Below are positions 36,810 through 47,905 of a stretch of 64,000 bases of DNA, piece after piece. Made by a program: the position numbers and the translations under genes. Each line of letters opens with the position of its first letter. The stretch's first letter is position 1. Source of the stretch: Costus lasius (lineage: Eukaryota; Streptophyta; Magnoliopsida; Zingiberales; Costaceae); assembly GCA_027563935.2 (NCBI GenBank), contig CM050449.1, positions 83,049,178 to 83,113,177 of the forward strand, given 5' to 3'. The notes under the pieces are model-generated. The model was given only the letters and a program-made list of their open reading frames with translations, was not told the DNA's origin and ran no database searches.

Positions 36810-37932
36810 CTAGACGCACCTGGCGACGAGAAAGCGTGTCAGTACGTTGGATTGCTTAGGAACGCTACGCCTGCACTGCCCGAGAGGGTGTGCTTGAGCT
36901 AGAGGTTATGCATCAGAGGTATTTAAGACAGGGATTCTTGAGGAGGATCCCTTTTGTTTAAACCTGTACCCACCTTGAAGGTACTAGGATTTAAGACGTG
37001 TCAGGGAGACGACCAATCCGACTGAACGTCAGAACCATACGAGTTTGACCGATAGCCGGGTTCGTGGGAGCGGACGCGTCTATTGGAGGGAGCAGCTACC
37101 TACGTGACAAGGAAGCTGAGCCCCTTGTACTAGACAAGATTACAGTAATGGAGCTTTACTATGAAGCTATAAAGAGTCAAAGTGGTGAACCCATATCCAG
37201 ATATTCCATCCTATTAAGAGTCTCTTGTGTAATTCCTCCAATTATGTTTTTATGCATTTAATTAGTTTAACATTTAGACTTCACCAATTTCACATCATCT
37301 AGCTAGAAAATTCGAGATTTGTTGGTACTTGCCCATTAGTCCCTATGGGATCGATATTTTACTACTTCGATAGTCCCGTGCACTTGCGGGAAACACCTAC
37401 TACATTTGTGGGCGCTATCATAGGGGTAGCCTAGGATTTTATTTTCTTTAAATAGTTTTATTTTCCTAGATGATGTAGTAGGTTATTTATAGTCTAGGGT
37501 TTATTGCACTTGTAATTCACTACAAGCCGCCTCCTCCTTCTCATAGCAATTAATATCAGCCCTCTATCTCAACTCATCAAGGGTGATCCAAGATCTACCA
37601 CACATCAAGGATATCCTCAAGATTAGCCCTTCATCAAAGCTCCTTCATGATCAAGGCAAGATCCACCACTCATCAAGGTTTTCACCTACATAGGCGCCAC
37701 CCTACTTCAAGACTTCATCCACATGGACTACCACAAGACACCTCATCATGTTGACATGGCATGGGCACCCAAAGCAGCTTCAAAGTCTCCAAGGCACCAC
37801 TTCAAACTCAAAGTCAACAAAGGCATTCAAAATAGCCTCCTCACTCCACCAATGAGCTTCAAGACACCTCCTCCCTCCACCAATGAAAGTAGCATGCGCA
37901 TACCATCTCCAAGGTGCATTAAAGGAGGTTTG

Positions 37933-37937
37933 CATGC
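37933..37937. repeat. Target-site duplication of element B (catgc; partner 45198-45202)
   Basis: catgc flanks TGATGACACC... and ...GGACACAACA. The intact target is visible in the right LTR of C near 50408-50420. Confidence 0.93.
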
Positions 37938-39832
37938 TGATGACACCAAAATTCATAGTATATTTTGTGTCAATATCATGTGTCTTTTTGTGTCATAATT
38001 ATGCTCTTTTGCTTGTTTTTACGCCTTAATTGTCAAATATTGCAGAATCTACACCACTTCTTATTTTTGATCATTTTTAGTTTAAAAGTGCCATATTTTG
38101 ATGGATTTTGGAAGATTTGAGCACACCAATGGATTCCAGACGTCGAAACGAAGCTACCCCTCAAATTTCAAGTCAAAATAAGCCAAATTGCAAAAATACG
38201 GCACTACCGTATTTTTGAGCCAAACTCTCACGGTACCGTATTTCGTAGGGGATGTTTCAGGTGAAATACGGCACTGCCGTATGAAACTACACGCCACCGT
38301 ATTTTCTAGCAATTTCAACCAGAAAAGTTTGACAAAAATACGACATTGCCGTATGAAATCGCATGGCACTGTATTTTGTGACAAAGCTGAACAGAAAGTT
38401 TTAGCAAGAATATGGCACTGCCGTATATTTGAGAAAAATTGTCACGGTACCGTATTTGCTACCCGGAACGTACAGAAGGAAAATATAGCACTGCCGTAAT
38501 CCGAATACGGTACTGAATTTTAAAACCAGATTCATGACTTTTTCGGGCCGATTCTTGCGTGGACCATAACTTTTGATCCAGAAGTCCAAATTGAGATCTA
38601 AAATATGTTCCGGACTCATCGTTAAGAGCCGAATATGCACAAAGTGGGAGGGGGAACTTTGATAGAGAATTGAGAGAGAAATAGCCAGAACGGTGGTTAG
38701 GGTTTGTCCTCACACTGAGAGGCGTAGAGGACATATCAGGCCGTGATTTTCACTCAGAAGCTTCGCCTAGAGGAGAGGAGGATATCCCAGAAGTTTCAGA
38801 TCAAAAGGAGATCGATCGGAAGAGAAATCGATGAAATCGGTGGTGACAACACTGTTCATTGAGTTCTGCTGCAATTACGGTGCTGTAATTTTGATTACAG
38901 CACCGTGTTCTGTAACTTCTTCCCTTCTTCTTCGATTTCTGACTTTTGAAACTATGATTTATTGTAATCTTTCCTCCATGCAAGCTTAATATTTTTATGG
39001 GACATGGGTTGTAGTCCCCTTGGTTTGTTAATGACTAGAAAACATTGATTTTTGTCAAGTTTAATTTTAATATGATAATTTTACTTTTGTGATTGATTGT
39101 TTTTTAATTCTCTTTAGTTTTATAAATATCAGCATGTTTTAGAGTTTTGCGAAATAGACCGAGAGGTTGATCGTTTGAAATTCGGAACCCTAAAAATCAT
39201 TGAGTTTGGAACTTATCGTAAGAGATTAGGTTTGTTCTTCGAATTATGATTTTTAGTGATTTTATTTCCATGTTGAATTTCTAATACTTTGCATTGAGTT
39301 AATGTGTAGACTTGATTTGATCTTGCACGAGAGTGAGGATCGAGTCGTCGGAAAACCATAAGTAAAACCTGTGTTGAGTTTCAGGATGCACGAGAGTGAT
39401 CCTTGAGATTTCACTTGAGATGATTGACTTAGAATTCGGATGCACGAGAGTGATCCTTGAGTTCTTTGTTCAATGATTCACTTATCTTTAGCATTGAGAA
39501 TAGATCTTGCACGAGAGTGAGGATCGGTTATCTGCATGATTGTCTGCACGAGAGTGAGATAATAACTTTATGAAGTGAATTAGGTCTTTATCATAATAGA
39601 ATTAAACTGACAACCTTTAATTCTTTCATTCATTAGAATTAAGGTGGATGAAACCCTAGTCCCATGTTTATCTCTCTGATCATCTTTTAGCTTACTTTTC
39701 TGCATCTTTTACTTGCATCATATTCGATTTGCTTAGCTAGTGAGAATACAATTATTTGGTACTTAACAATAAGGTCTCTGTGGTTCGATATTTTTATTAC
39801 TTCGAAGTATCCGTGCACTTGTGGGCACAACA
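37938..39832 (+). repeat. Element B 5' LTR (1895 bp)
   Basis: TGATGACACC...GGGCACAACA. It contains an array of short palindromes built on TACGG...CCGTA (38195-38520), a second pair near 38870-38905, and five copies of TGCACGAGAGTGA (39325-39560). Confidence 0.93.
38195..38520. repeat. Palindrome array TACGG-N-CCGTA in element B 5' LTR
   Basis: About ten half or full sites such as TACGGCACTGCCGTA (7-bp arms, one-base centre) and ACGGTACCGT occur within 330 bp. The 3' LTR repeats it at 43558-43885. Confidence 0.88.
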
Positions 39833-39838
39833 AGTTTT

Positions 39839-39856
39839 TGGCGCCGTTGCCGGAGA
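39839..39856 (+). other. Element B primer-binding site (tRNA-Asp)
   Basis: TGGCGCCGTTGCCGGAGA matches the 3' end of plant tRNA-Asp with one mismatch near the end. It lies six bases after the LTR. This primer is typical of the Athila group. Confidence 0.88.
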
Positions 39857-40116
39857 CCTTAGTTTTGTTAATATCAAAATAGTTGTTAGTATTGCTAGAC
39901 TAAGTTTTATTTATTTTAGATTTAACTTTGTTTTTTGTTTTTGTAGGTTTTGGATTTCACTAGTTGTGACAGGACTGTGATTTCTGAAATTTTTGAATTT
40001 GCTTGTGTTTACTATTTTCTATTTTTTTATATATTCTGAAAAAAAAGAAAACAAAAAAAAATAGTTCTTATTGATTGGTGTTGGATTATCTCTCTATTTT
40101 TGATAAATTTGAAAAT

Positions 40117-41463
40117 ATGTCTTTTTATCACAACTCCTGGGCAACTGAAAGAGGTAAGGTGTACATGCCACAAAATGATTCACGATGCACTCTTGCAGAT
40201 ATATCGAAATTACACTCATATTTTGTTACATGTAATATTTGTAAATCATCTGATCATTATACTTCTGATTGCAAATTTTTAATTCCTCCAAATTCTAATT
40301 CTTCATGGTATCAAGATGATCATTATGAATCTAGTTGGGAAAATCAAACACCTTTTTATGGTGATTGCTCAAACAATAATTATGAACCATGCTTTGAGAA
40401 AACTAAAAAATCTAGTTTAGAGGGCATGTTTGAGAAATTCATGAGTTCACAATTGAAACAAGATGTGAGTGAGACCCTCAAACAAATCAATTCTAAGTTG
40501 GATGACATGGTTGCACACAATGAAATTTTAGAAACCCAATTAGCACAACAAGCATGTTTAGTTGAGTTTGATTTGGAAGCTGAAAAGATTGATTTAGAAA
40601 ATTCCCCCACTGATTATGATTGTTTTGAGATTGAGCCTTATGTGGACATTAATGCATCTCACTCTGATTTTGATGATTGTAAAATTGATTCATGTGATAA
40701 TTTATTTGTTGAAAAGTTTGAGAAAACTGATTTTGAAAAATCCTCTTTTGATGAAATTGATTCTTTTGATGTTGTATCATTTATGGTTAAATCTGATGAG
40801 TTTGATAAAGGGATGAAAATTACAGACATTGATGAACCCCACTGTGATTTTGGTGAAATTTTTGAAATTAATGATAAATCTCTTGTGGATAACTCTAATT
40901 CTATTAATTCTTTTTCATATGATTCTAATTTTGACTCTTCTGATGATGAATTATTTGTGGGGAAGCATGAGGAAATTAATTTTGAAGAGTCTCATCTTGA
41001 CTTTAATGATGATTTTGAAATTGATAAATTGTTTGATGATGAACATGAGGAAATTGATAAGGATTTGAATATTGTGAAAATTGATGAATCTCACCATGTT
41101 GATGTTTTGCCCATATCTAATGTTCACTCTTTTGATTTATTTGAGAAAGTGTGTTTTATTGAGGAATCTAATGAAAGACATAAAACTTATTTTGATGATC
41201 CAATGCTTATATCGTTTGATCAAAGTCCTATGGCCATTGAAAATATAAATCTAAAGAAAGGACTTATGATTTTGCTCTTTGACAAACATAGGAAAATCAT
41301 TGAAAATTCTGATTTTGATTTCTGCATATTTAAGAAAGCCACTTTGATTGAGATTTATAAGAAATTCTGGATTTTTGGATTAGTGGCTAAACTTTTTGGA
41401 CAGAGAAAATGCAGAAAATTATATGCCTTATACTTTGGTACTGATTCACTTGCTTCACCATGA
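40117..41463 (+). CDS. Gag-derived protein with zinc knuckle and acidic region, 448 aa (element B)
   Basis: An open frame starting at the first ATG (40117). The opening MSFYHNSWATERGKVY aligns with NHNQWTSERGVHY inside the Athila gag of J, so the capsid half of gag is missing and translation begins at an internal gag methionine. A CCHC zinc knuckle, CNICKSSDHYTSDC (about residues 44-57), implies nucleic-acid binding. A segment like the gag linker follows (LEGMFEKFMSSQLKQ, VAHNEILETQLAQQA, about 100-147). Then come some 230 residues rich in Asp, Glu, Ser, Asn and Phe with no domain I know. The basic C-terminus contains KLFGQRKCRKLYALYFG. There is no protease or polymerase. Function unknown; it may bind element RNA or act with another element's capsid. 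Confidence 0.8.
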   Translation: MSFYHNSWATERGKVYMPQNDSRCTLADISKLHSYFVTCNICKSSDHYTSDCKFLIPPNSNSSWYQDDHYESSWENQTPFYGDCSNNNYEPCFEKTKKSSLEGMFEKFMSSQLKQDVSETLKQINSKLDDMVAHNEILETQLAQQACLVEFDLEAEKIDLENSPTDYDCFEIEPYVDINASHSDFDDCKIDSCDNLFVEKFEKTDFEKSSFDEIDSFDVVSFMVKSDEFDKGMKITDIDEPHCDFGEIFEINDKSLVDNSNSINSFSYDSNFDSSDDELFVGKHEEINFEESHLDFNDDFEIDKLFDDEHEEIDKDLNIVKIDESHHVDVLPISNVHSFDLFEKVCFIEESNERHKTYFDDPMLISFDQSPMAIENINLKKGLMILLFDKHRKIIENSDFDFCIFKKATLIEIYKKFWIFGLVAKLFGQRKCRKLYALYFGTDSLASP

Positions 41464-41505
41464 GATTTGATTTTTGGTCAAGCTATGGACCTAAAATTAG
41501 CGCTT

Positions 41506-41523
41506 CTTGGGAGGCAACCCAAG
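41506..41523 (+). other. Conserved hairpin after element B ORF
   Basis: CTTGGG / CCCAAG stem around AGGCAA, 43 bp after the stop codon. A matching hairpin follows the protease frame of J at 61391-61408. Similar sequence downstream of pol is familiar from plant Athila-type elements. Confidence 0.75.
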
Positions 41524-43303
41524 CTCACTTTTACTTTGCTTAGTTTCTTTTATTTTAGTTTATTTTTAGAATTAATTTTCCTTTTCTTGTTGCAGGAAAA
41601 TAAAATTCTTTACGGTTGCACTGCTTTCCTTGGACACCTACGGCTTCTTCTCTAGATTGGCAGCACCTCTAGCTACACTGCATCTGCCTCTGACATCACT
41701 GTTTCCAGCCGTCGACACTGGATCATACCACCAGCAGATTCTTATTTCTTTTGCTGCCTCTTATTCTATGATTTTATTTATTTGTGCAGCAGTTCTTTAT
41801 TATTGACTCTAATTTTTTTTATGCAGTACTATCTTTTGCACCGGCCGACGATCTCACCTCTATGACTGTATTCTCTAGCAGGCCACTAGAGATTACTCAC
41901 TCTACTGTCGGCACCATCATTGCTAGCAGCTTTTCAGCTAGCCTCTGTTCTACCTCTGCTCGATTCTTTCTACCGGCATCCTCTTTTGGACCATCGATGA
42001 TATATCTGATTCTTCTTTTAGAAAATTATTTTTATCATTATTATTTTTAGAGACTATTTTTAGATTGAGCCTTATGTACCTTAAATTTTGCAGGTAAAAT
42101 TTTCAAAAGACACATCTTTGAACCTAGCAGCATATGCCCCGACACTATTTTTGATCTGAGCCTTATGTACTTTGGGTCAGAGCTTGCTATATAGTTTTGT
42201 GAGTATTGTTTACACTCTCTTGTATTCATGATTATTTCATATGGTTGCATATTTGATTTGTTATCACTTTACACCCTTTGCATTATTTGAGCCTTATGTG
42301 ATTATATGGACCAATCATGTTGCACTTTTGACTATGATTATATGAGTTTTCATGCTTCACACTTTTTGCATTGAATTAGAGATTTTTTTAGGAAATGATA
42401 AGATTGATAAGTTGATGATATGTTTTTTTAGATGGGTAGATTTTTCTATAATGATGAATATTCATGCATGCCTATGAATGGAAATATTACTATTATGCTG
42501 AATTTATTTCTTCAATATATATCTACTTGTTGAAATCATTCATTGATTAATGCATATGGGTTTTGGGTAGGTATGTTGTTTGATGAATGCAATCTAAAAG
42601 TGAAACAACTTTCTTGAATAAAATGAGCATATGAGTGTAATTTTTAATTGATGTCAATTGATTAACCTAGTTGATGTTTGGTCTATTTTATTATTTGTTG
42701 GGAAGGAAGAATCCATGATCCACAAAAATAGTGAGAGACTCCCCTACTTGGCACTGTGTAAAATTGACCGTGGTACCTAAGACATGGGTTGAAGTCTATA
42801 TAAAAAAAAAGGAGAGAGAAAAAGAAAAAGACTCCTCTACTTGGCACTGTGTAAAATTGATAGTGGTACCTAAGACAAGAGTTGAAGTCTAAAATAAAAA
42901 GTATGTATCTATGTGGGTATATGCAGAAATAAAAAAAATAAAAAAAAATAAAAAAAGGAGAGGGGCAAGAAAAGAGAGATTCTGTGTGGAAAAAGATCTT
43001 GGAGACTTTATTCCTGTAAACAAAGGAATGATAGATTTAAACTGAAACAAAGGTGAAATCATGAGACTGAAATTCTTTTCATTATGCGAGTTGCAAAGTT
43101 TTATTTGATCAAAGTTGTAGATCTTAAAGATTAATTTCAGAGGACGATATATTTATCTTAAATTTTATGCAAAAAGTTGGTGGAATATTTCATGAGTGAT
43201 TATGTTTTAGAAATTTATTTTTAATAAAAGAGCATATTTTCCATACTTAGTATTGTTCTTATTTATTTGCTTGAGGACAAGCAAAGTTTGAGCCTTATGT
43301 GTT
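41524..43303 (+). other. Element B 3' non-coding tail
   Basis: AT-rich with no long frame. It contains four copies of GAGCCTTATGT (42067, 42158, 42289, 43290), a two-unit CTTGGCAC...GGTACC array (42744-42897), and the hairpin TTTGCTTG-AGGA-CAAGCAAA at 43266-43285 shortly before the 3' LTR. Confidence 0.7.
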
Positions 43304-45197
43304 TGATGACACCAAAATTCATAGTATATTTTGTGTCATATCATGTGTCTTTTTGTGTCATAATTATGCTCTTTTTCTTGTTTTTAAGCCTTAATTATCA
43401 AATATTACAGAACTACACCACTTCTTATTTTTGATGATTTCCAGGTTAAAAGTGCCATATTTTGATGGATTTTGGAAGAGTTGAGCACACCAATGGATTC
43501 CAGACGTCGAAACGAAGCTACCCCTCAAATTTCAAGTCAAAATAAGCCAAATTGCAAAAATACGGCACTACCGTATTTTTGAGCCAAACTCTCACGGTAC
43601 CGTATTTCGTAGGGGATGTTTCAGGTGAAATACGGCACTGCCGTATGAAACTACACGCCACCGTATTTTCTAGCAATTTCAACCAGAAAAGTTTGACAAA
43701 AATACGACATTGCCGTATGAAATCGCATGGCACCGTATTTTGTGACAAAGCTGAACAGAAAGTTTTAGCAAGAATATGGCACTGCCGTATATTTGAGAAA
43801 AATTGTCACGGTACCGTATTTGCTACCCGGAACTTACAGAAGGAAAATATAGCACTGCCGTAATCCGAATACGGTACTGAATTTTAAAACCAGATTCATG
43901 ACTTTTTCGGGCCGATTCTTGCGTGGACCATAACTTTTGATCTAGAAGTCCAAATTGAGATCTGAAATATGTTCCGGACTCATCGTTAAGAGCCGAATAC
44001 GCACAAAGTGGGAGGGGGAACTTTGATAGAGAATTGAGAGAGAAATAGCCAGAACAGTGGTTAGGGTTTGTCCTCACACCGAGAGGTGTAGAAGACATAT
44101 CAGGCCGTGATTTTCACTCAGAAGCTTCGCCTAGAGGAGAGGAGGATATCCCAGAAGTTTCAGATCGAAAGGAGATCGATCGGAAGAGAAATCGATGAAA
44201 TCAGTGGTGATAGCACTGTTCATCGAGTTCTGCTGCAATTACGGTGCTGTAATTTTGATTACAGCACCGTGTTCTGTAACTTCTTCCCTTCTTCTTCGAT
44301 TTCTGACTTTTGAAACTATGATTTATTGTAATCTTTCCTCCATGCAAGCTTAATATTTTTATGGGACATGGGTTGTAGTCCCCTTCGTTTGTTAATGACT
44401 AGAAAATATTGATTTTTGTCAAGTTTAATTTTAATATGATAATTTTACTTTTGTGATTGATTGTTCTTTAATTCTCTTTAGTTTTATAAATATCAGCATG
44501 TTTTAGAGTTTTGCGAAATAGACCGAGAGGTTGATCGTTTGAAATTTGGAACCCTAAAAATCATTGAGTTTGGAACTTATCGTAAGAGATTAGGTTTGTT
44601 CTTCGAATTATGATTTTTAGTGATTTTATTGCCATGTTGAATTTCTAATACTTTGGATTGAGTTAATGTGTAGACTTGATTTGATCTTGCATGAGAGTGA
44701 GGATCGAGTCGTTGGAAAATCATAAGTAAAACCTGTGTTGAGTTTCAGAATGCATGAGAGTGATCCTTGAGATTCCACTTGAGATGATTGACTTAGAATT
44801 CGGATGCACGAGAGTGATCCTTGAGTTCTTTGTTCAATGATTCACTTATCTTTAGCATTGAGAATAGATCTTGCATGAGAGTGAGGATCGGTTATCTGCA
44901 TGATTGTCTGCATGAGAGTGAGACAATACCTTTATGAAGTGAATTAGTTCTTTATCATAATAGAATTAAACTGACATCCTTTAATTCCTTCTAGTCATTA
45001 GAATTAAGGTGGATGAAACCCTAGTCCCATGTTTATCTCTCTAATCATCTTTTAGCATACTTTTCTGCATCTTTTACTTGCATCATATTCGATTTGCTTA
45101 GCTAGTGAGAATACAATTATTTGGTACTTAACAATAAGGTCTCTGTGGTTCGATATTTTTATTACTTCGAAGTATCCATGCACTTACGGACACAACA
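43304..45197 (+). repeat. Element B 3' LTR (1894 bp)
   Basis: Same architecture as the 5' LTR. Four of the five GCACGAGAGTGA motifs (44680-44925) read GCATGAGAGTGA here, a CG-to-TG change expected from decay of methylated cytosine. Confidence 0.93.
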
Positions 45198-46017
45198 CAT
45201 GCATCCTTGCATGCAGCCATTTCGTCACTCCAACTCCCTCCAACATCAAATGCACCTAAGAGAATAATTCATCCACACCATGCATTCAAAATCAGCCACC
45301 ATCCAACCCTTGATTTGAAATTCGAATAAGGGCTATTGTTGTAAACTCATATGAGGAAAACGTTGAGAGAAGGAGAGGATTTAAGGGCTTGTATTTTTCA
45401 CTTGCACTTTAGTCTATTGTCTTTGATAAAAAAATGTCTTGAGCACAAGTTCCTTTAGGGTTTGGTGGATTCCAACCAAAACTACTCTCCTCTTCCCCTT
45501 CTCTTCCTCTAAGTGTTGTGTGAGATTTTCTTCTTCCTCTCCTCTTCTTCTTCCAACCGAAATCCTTCTTCCACTTCCATCCTCTCCCTCTCTTGAAGGC
45601 CTCTCGCATGTGGACATTATCAAGCTCCAAGTGGTCTTCATCCATCTCCAACGCCATGCAAAGTGAAGCAACATAGAAGCCTTGATCAAGAACACCCCCT
45701 TAAGGACTCTTGTGTTAGTTTTGGGTGTTTGGAAGTTGTATTCCAAACCAACACCCCTTGTTCTATTTGATCAGATTGTAGGACATTTAAATACCCTATT
45801 CTAAGCCTCATCACCAAGAGATGGGAGTGAGGACAAATAAAGGGGTTTAGGCCCCTTCCCTAATAGGGGCGGCAAGGTGATCTCTCTCCATTTCTCTCCT
45901 TGTTTCTTTCTTATTTGCTTAATCCCCTAGAAATGCATGCTTATGGTTAATATGTTTTTGAGCTACTTACCTAGAGACGATCCTATTGTCAAACCCTAGA
46001 ATCATCCCCTACTTCAG

Positions 46018-46029
46018 TGGTATCAAAGG
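46018..46029 (+). other. Element C primer-binding site (tRNA-Met-like)
   Basis: TGGTATCAAAGG, one base after the LTR end, matches the initiator tRNA-Met site with one mismatch (A for G). Confidence 0.75.
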
Positions 46030-47905
46030 TAACTCTACGTGCTCAAGTTGATTACATGCATGTTATGTGTTTGTAGCTTGTTTTGTGATTTTTGGTCATG
46101 CCGTAATTTCTATGATTTGTGCTCTTGGTTTGTTGAGTATTCTGGTCAAAAATGTTCTCCAAACATTCTGTAATTTTATGATTTTTATTGATCATAACTT
46201 AAGAGAGGGGTTACCTACTCAATAGGTAGTTCAATCTCCTGAAGTGTTCCTTGTGTTGGTGTCTCACTTGATTTTTGCGCAACCTATGTTTGATGTATTC
46301 TGATGGAGATGTTTCCTATGCGAAAGTGATGGATATTAAGTTATGTTTTCCGTGAGCATATCATCCATATAAGTAAAGGGAGTGTCTAAACATATAGACA
46401 ACCTTCCCACACTTGAAGGAAGATACTCTTGGATGCACTTTGTGTGATTTTCTTGTTTGGATTTTGTTGAGACAATATTTGATGGAATTTGAAGTATATT
46501 TCTGAAGTTTTCTGATCTTGAAGGAATATCCACTTATAACTTTTGGCATTGGATATTTTGGTTTGAGTTGGAAACACCTAAACAATAGGTGACTTCCTTA
46601 CTCAAACCCTTGAACTTTCTTGGATGTGTGTTGTTTTTCAGTTTCAGTCGAAACTTGTTTGATTATCTTTGGGTTTTTGATGAACTCTGATCGTAAGGTA
46701 ATATCCACTTATAGCTTTCGGAGTTTGATAATTTTAGCTTGAGTTGGGAACATCTAAGACAATAGGTGGCATTCTTACTCTAGCCTTGAAAATACTTGTG
46801 GACTTATGTTGTTTGATATTCTTGGGTTGAATTTCGGACTTGTTGTAACTTGGATATCTTGGCCGAGACTTAGGGATACCCTAACGTGATAGGGGGCACT
46901 TAAGTCAAGGGCTAATTGGGCTGAGAGACTATTTTATTCAATAGATAGTCCTCTTGGCAAGAGTGACTTGAAGAACTGCATGTGCCTTGGCTTTCTTGGG
47001 TTGTTACTTTGATTTCTATTGCTTGGCTCTTCGTTTACACCTCTTATCCGAGACTTGGGACACTCTAATCTGATAGGGAAGGCTTAAGTCAAAGTTAAAG
47101 GGTGTTAGGGGACTATCTAAGCAAATAGGTAGCCTTCCCCACTTAAAAGCACACTTTTGGATGAACACTTGAACCAAGACTTGTGTTGATTCGTTTTGGG
47201 ATTTGACCAACTTTGATTTGAAATAATATTTGCTCATGACTTTGCTGAGATTCTACACTTGCTAATAAACCATCTTGCTGTGTTTTAAATGATAAAGTCT
47301 CAAGCTCATAGATCATATAACATTGCTAAAGACAATACCCAAAATTAGGGTTTGGGCTAGGATTGTTGTATGCTAAACTATTCTAAACTTCTGTTTTGTG
47401 AATTTTATGCTAAGAACTTGCTGTGAGGTTTTGCCCTTGTTGGTTTTATGAGTTAATCATTTGGTATTCTGTTCAAAACTCTAAGCTTGCTGAATTATAG
47501 AATTGCATTTCCCCTATCAAAATAGCAAAGTTTGATTATGCAACTTGCTTGAGTATTGCTTTATGCTGAAATTGTGTGCACTATCCACTTGCTTAATCTG
47601 AAAATTTGCATGCTTAGTTCTGTTCCATATTTTTGTATACCCTCAAATCAAAGCAACAAAATGTTTAGGGGATAGAATGAATATCATAACCAAGCCTATG
47701 CTCAGCTATATGAATCAAACCATGCTTACACTCATGATTACACCCTTAGGGAAACCTATGAACCAAGATGTCCAAACCAACCTAGGAGTAGTCCTAATTT
47801 TCATGATTCTAAAGGGGCACAAACTACAAGATCTGAAATTATCAAAATGACAAGGAAAATATCAGTGAGATTGGATATAATAGAAAATTCTCAAAAACAA
47901 CTAGG
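46030..47905 (+). other. Element C leader with hairpin-bearing degenerate repeats
   Basis: No open frame of note. From about 46205 to 47140 a degenerate repeat (spacing about 170-190 bp at first, shorter later) carries eight small hairpins of form NNCTA-loop-TAGNN. Their stems are at 46213-46227, 46383-46400, 46575-46591, 46751-46768, 46879-46894, 46927-46950, 47063-47078 and 47113-47132. Repeated text around them includes ggaatatccacttata and cttactc. From about 47640 an Asn/Tyr/Pro-coloured reading suggests a decayed gag N-terminus. Confidence 0.7.

Larger units (their letters stand above)
13946..37404 (+). repeat. Element F 3' LTR, split by G (segments 13946-15372 and 36815-about 37404)
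   Basis: The start TGTTGACACAG resembles the TGATGACAC start of the B and J LTRs. The rejoined length is about 2.0 kb. The right end is uncertain: ...CTACTACA at 37404 or ...GCTATCA at 37420 both end in CA. Inside are GGTCACGACC-like palindromes (14190-14320) and about three copies of a degenerate module containing cgtgtc-ggggagac (about 15030-15372 and 36830-37050). It contains no gene. Confidence 0.62.
37938..45197 (+). mobile_element. Non-autonomous Athila-like gypsy element B with intact gag-derived ORF
   Basis: A 7.26-kb element: 5' LTR 37938-39832 (1895 bp), tRNA-Asp primer site, one open frame (40117-41463), a 1.8-kb non-coding tail, and 3' LTR 43304-45197 (1894 bp). The LTRs are close to identical apart from scattered substitutions, many of them CG to TG. 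No protease, RT or integrase is present, so it depends on enzymes supplied by others. It shares protein, hairpins and LTR style with J. Confidence 0.92.
37474..46016 (+). repeat. Element C 5' LTR, split by B (segments 37474-37937 and 45203-46016)
   Basis: Removing B and one catgc copy leaves 464 + 814 = 1278 bp, equal to the right copy (49949-51226). It holds CT-rich and GA-rich stretches but no gene; frames at 45409-45746 are LTR sequence repeated at 50624-50899. Confidence 0.83.

Noticed and set aside
38188..38499. A 103-codon frame repeated at 43552-43863.
   Set aside because: It reads through the palindrome array in the LTRs of B; duplication follows from the LTR pair.
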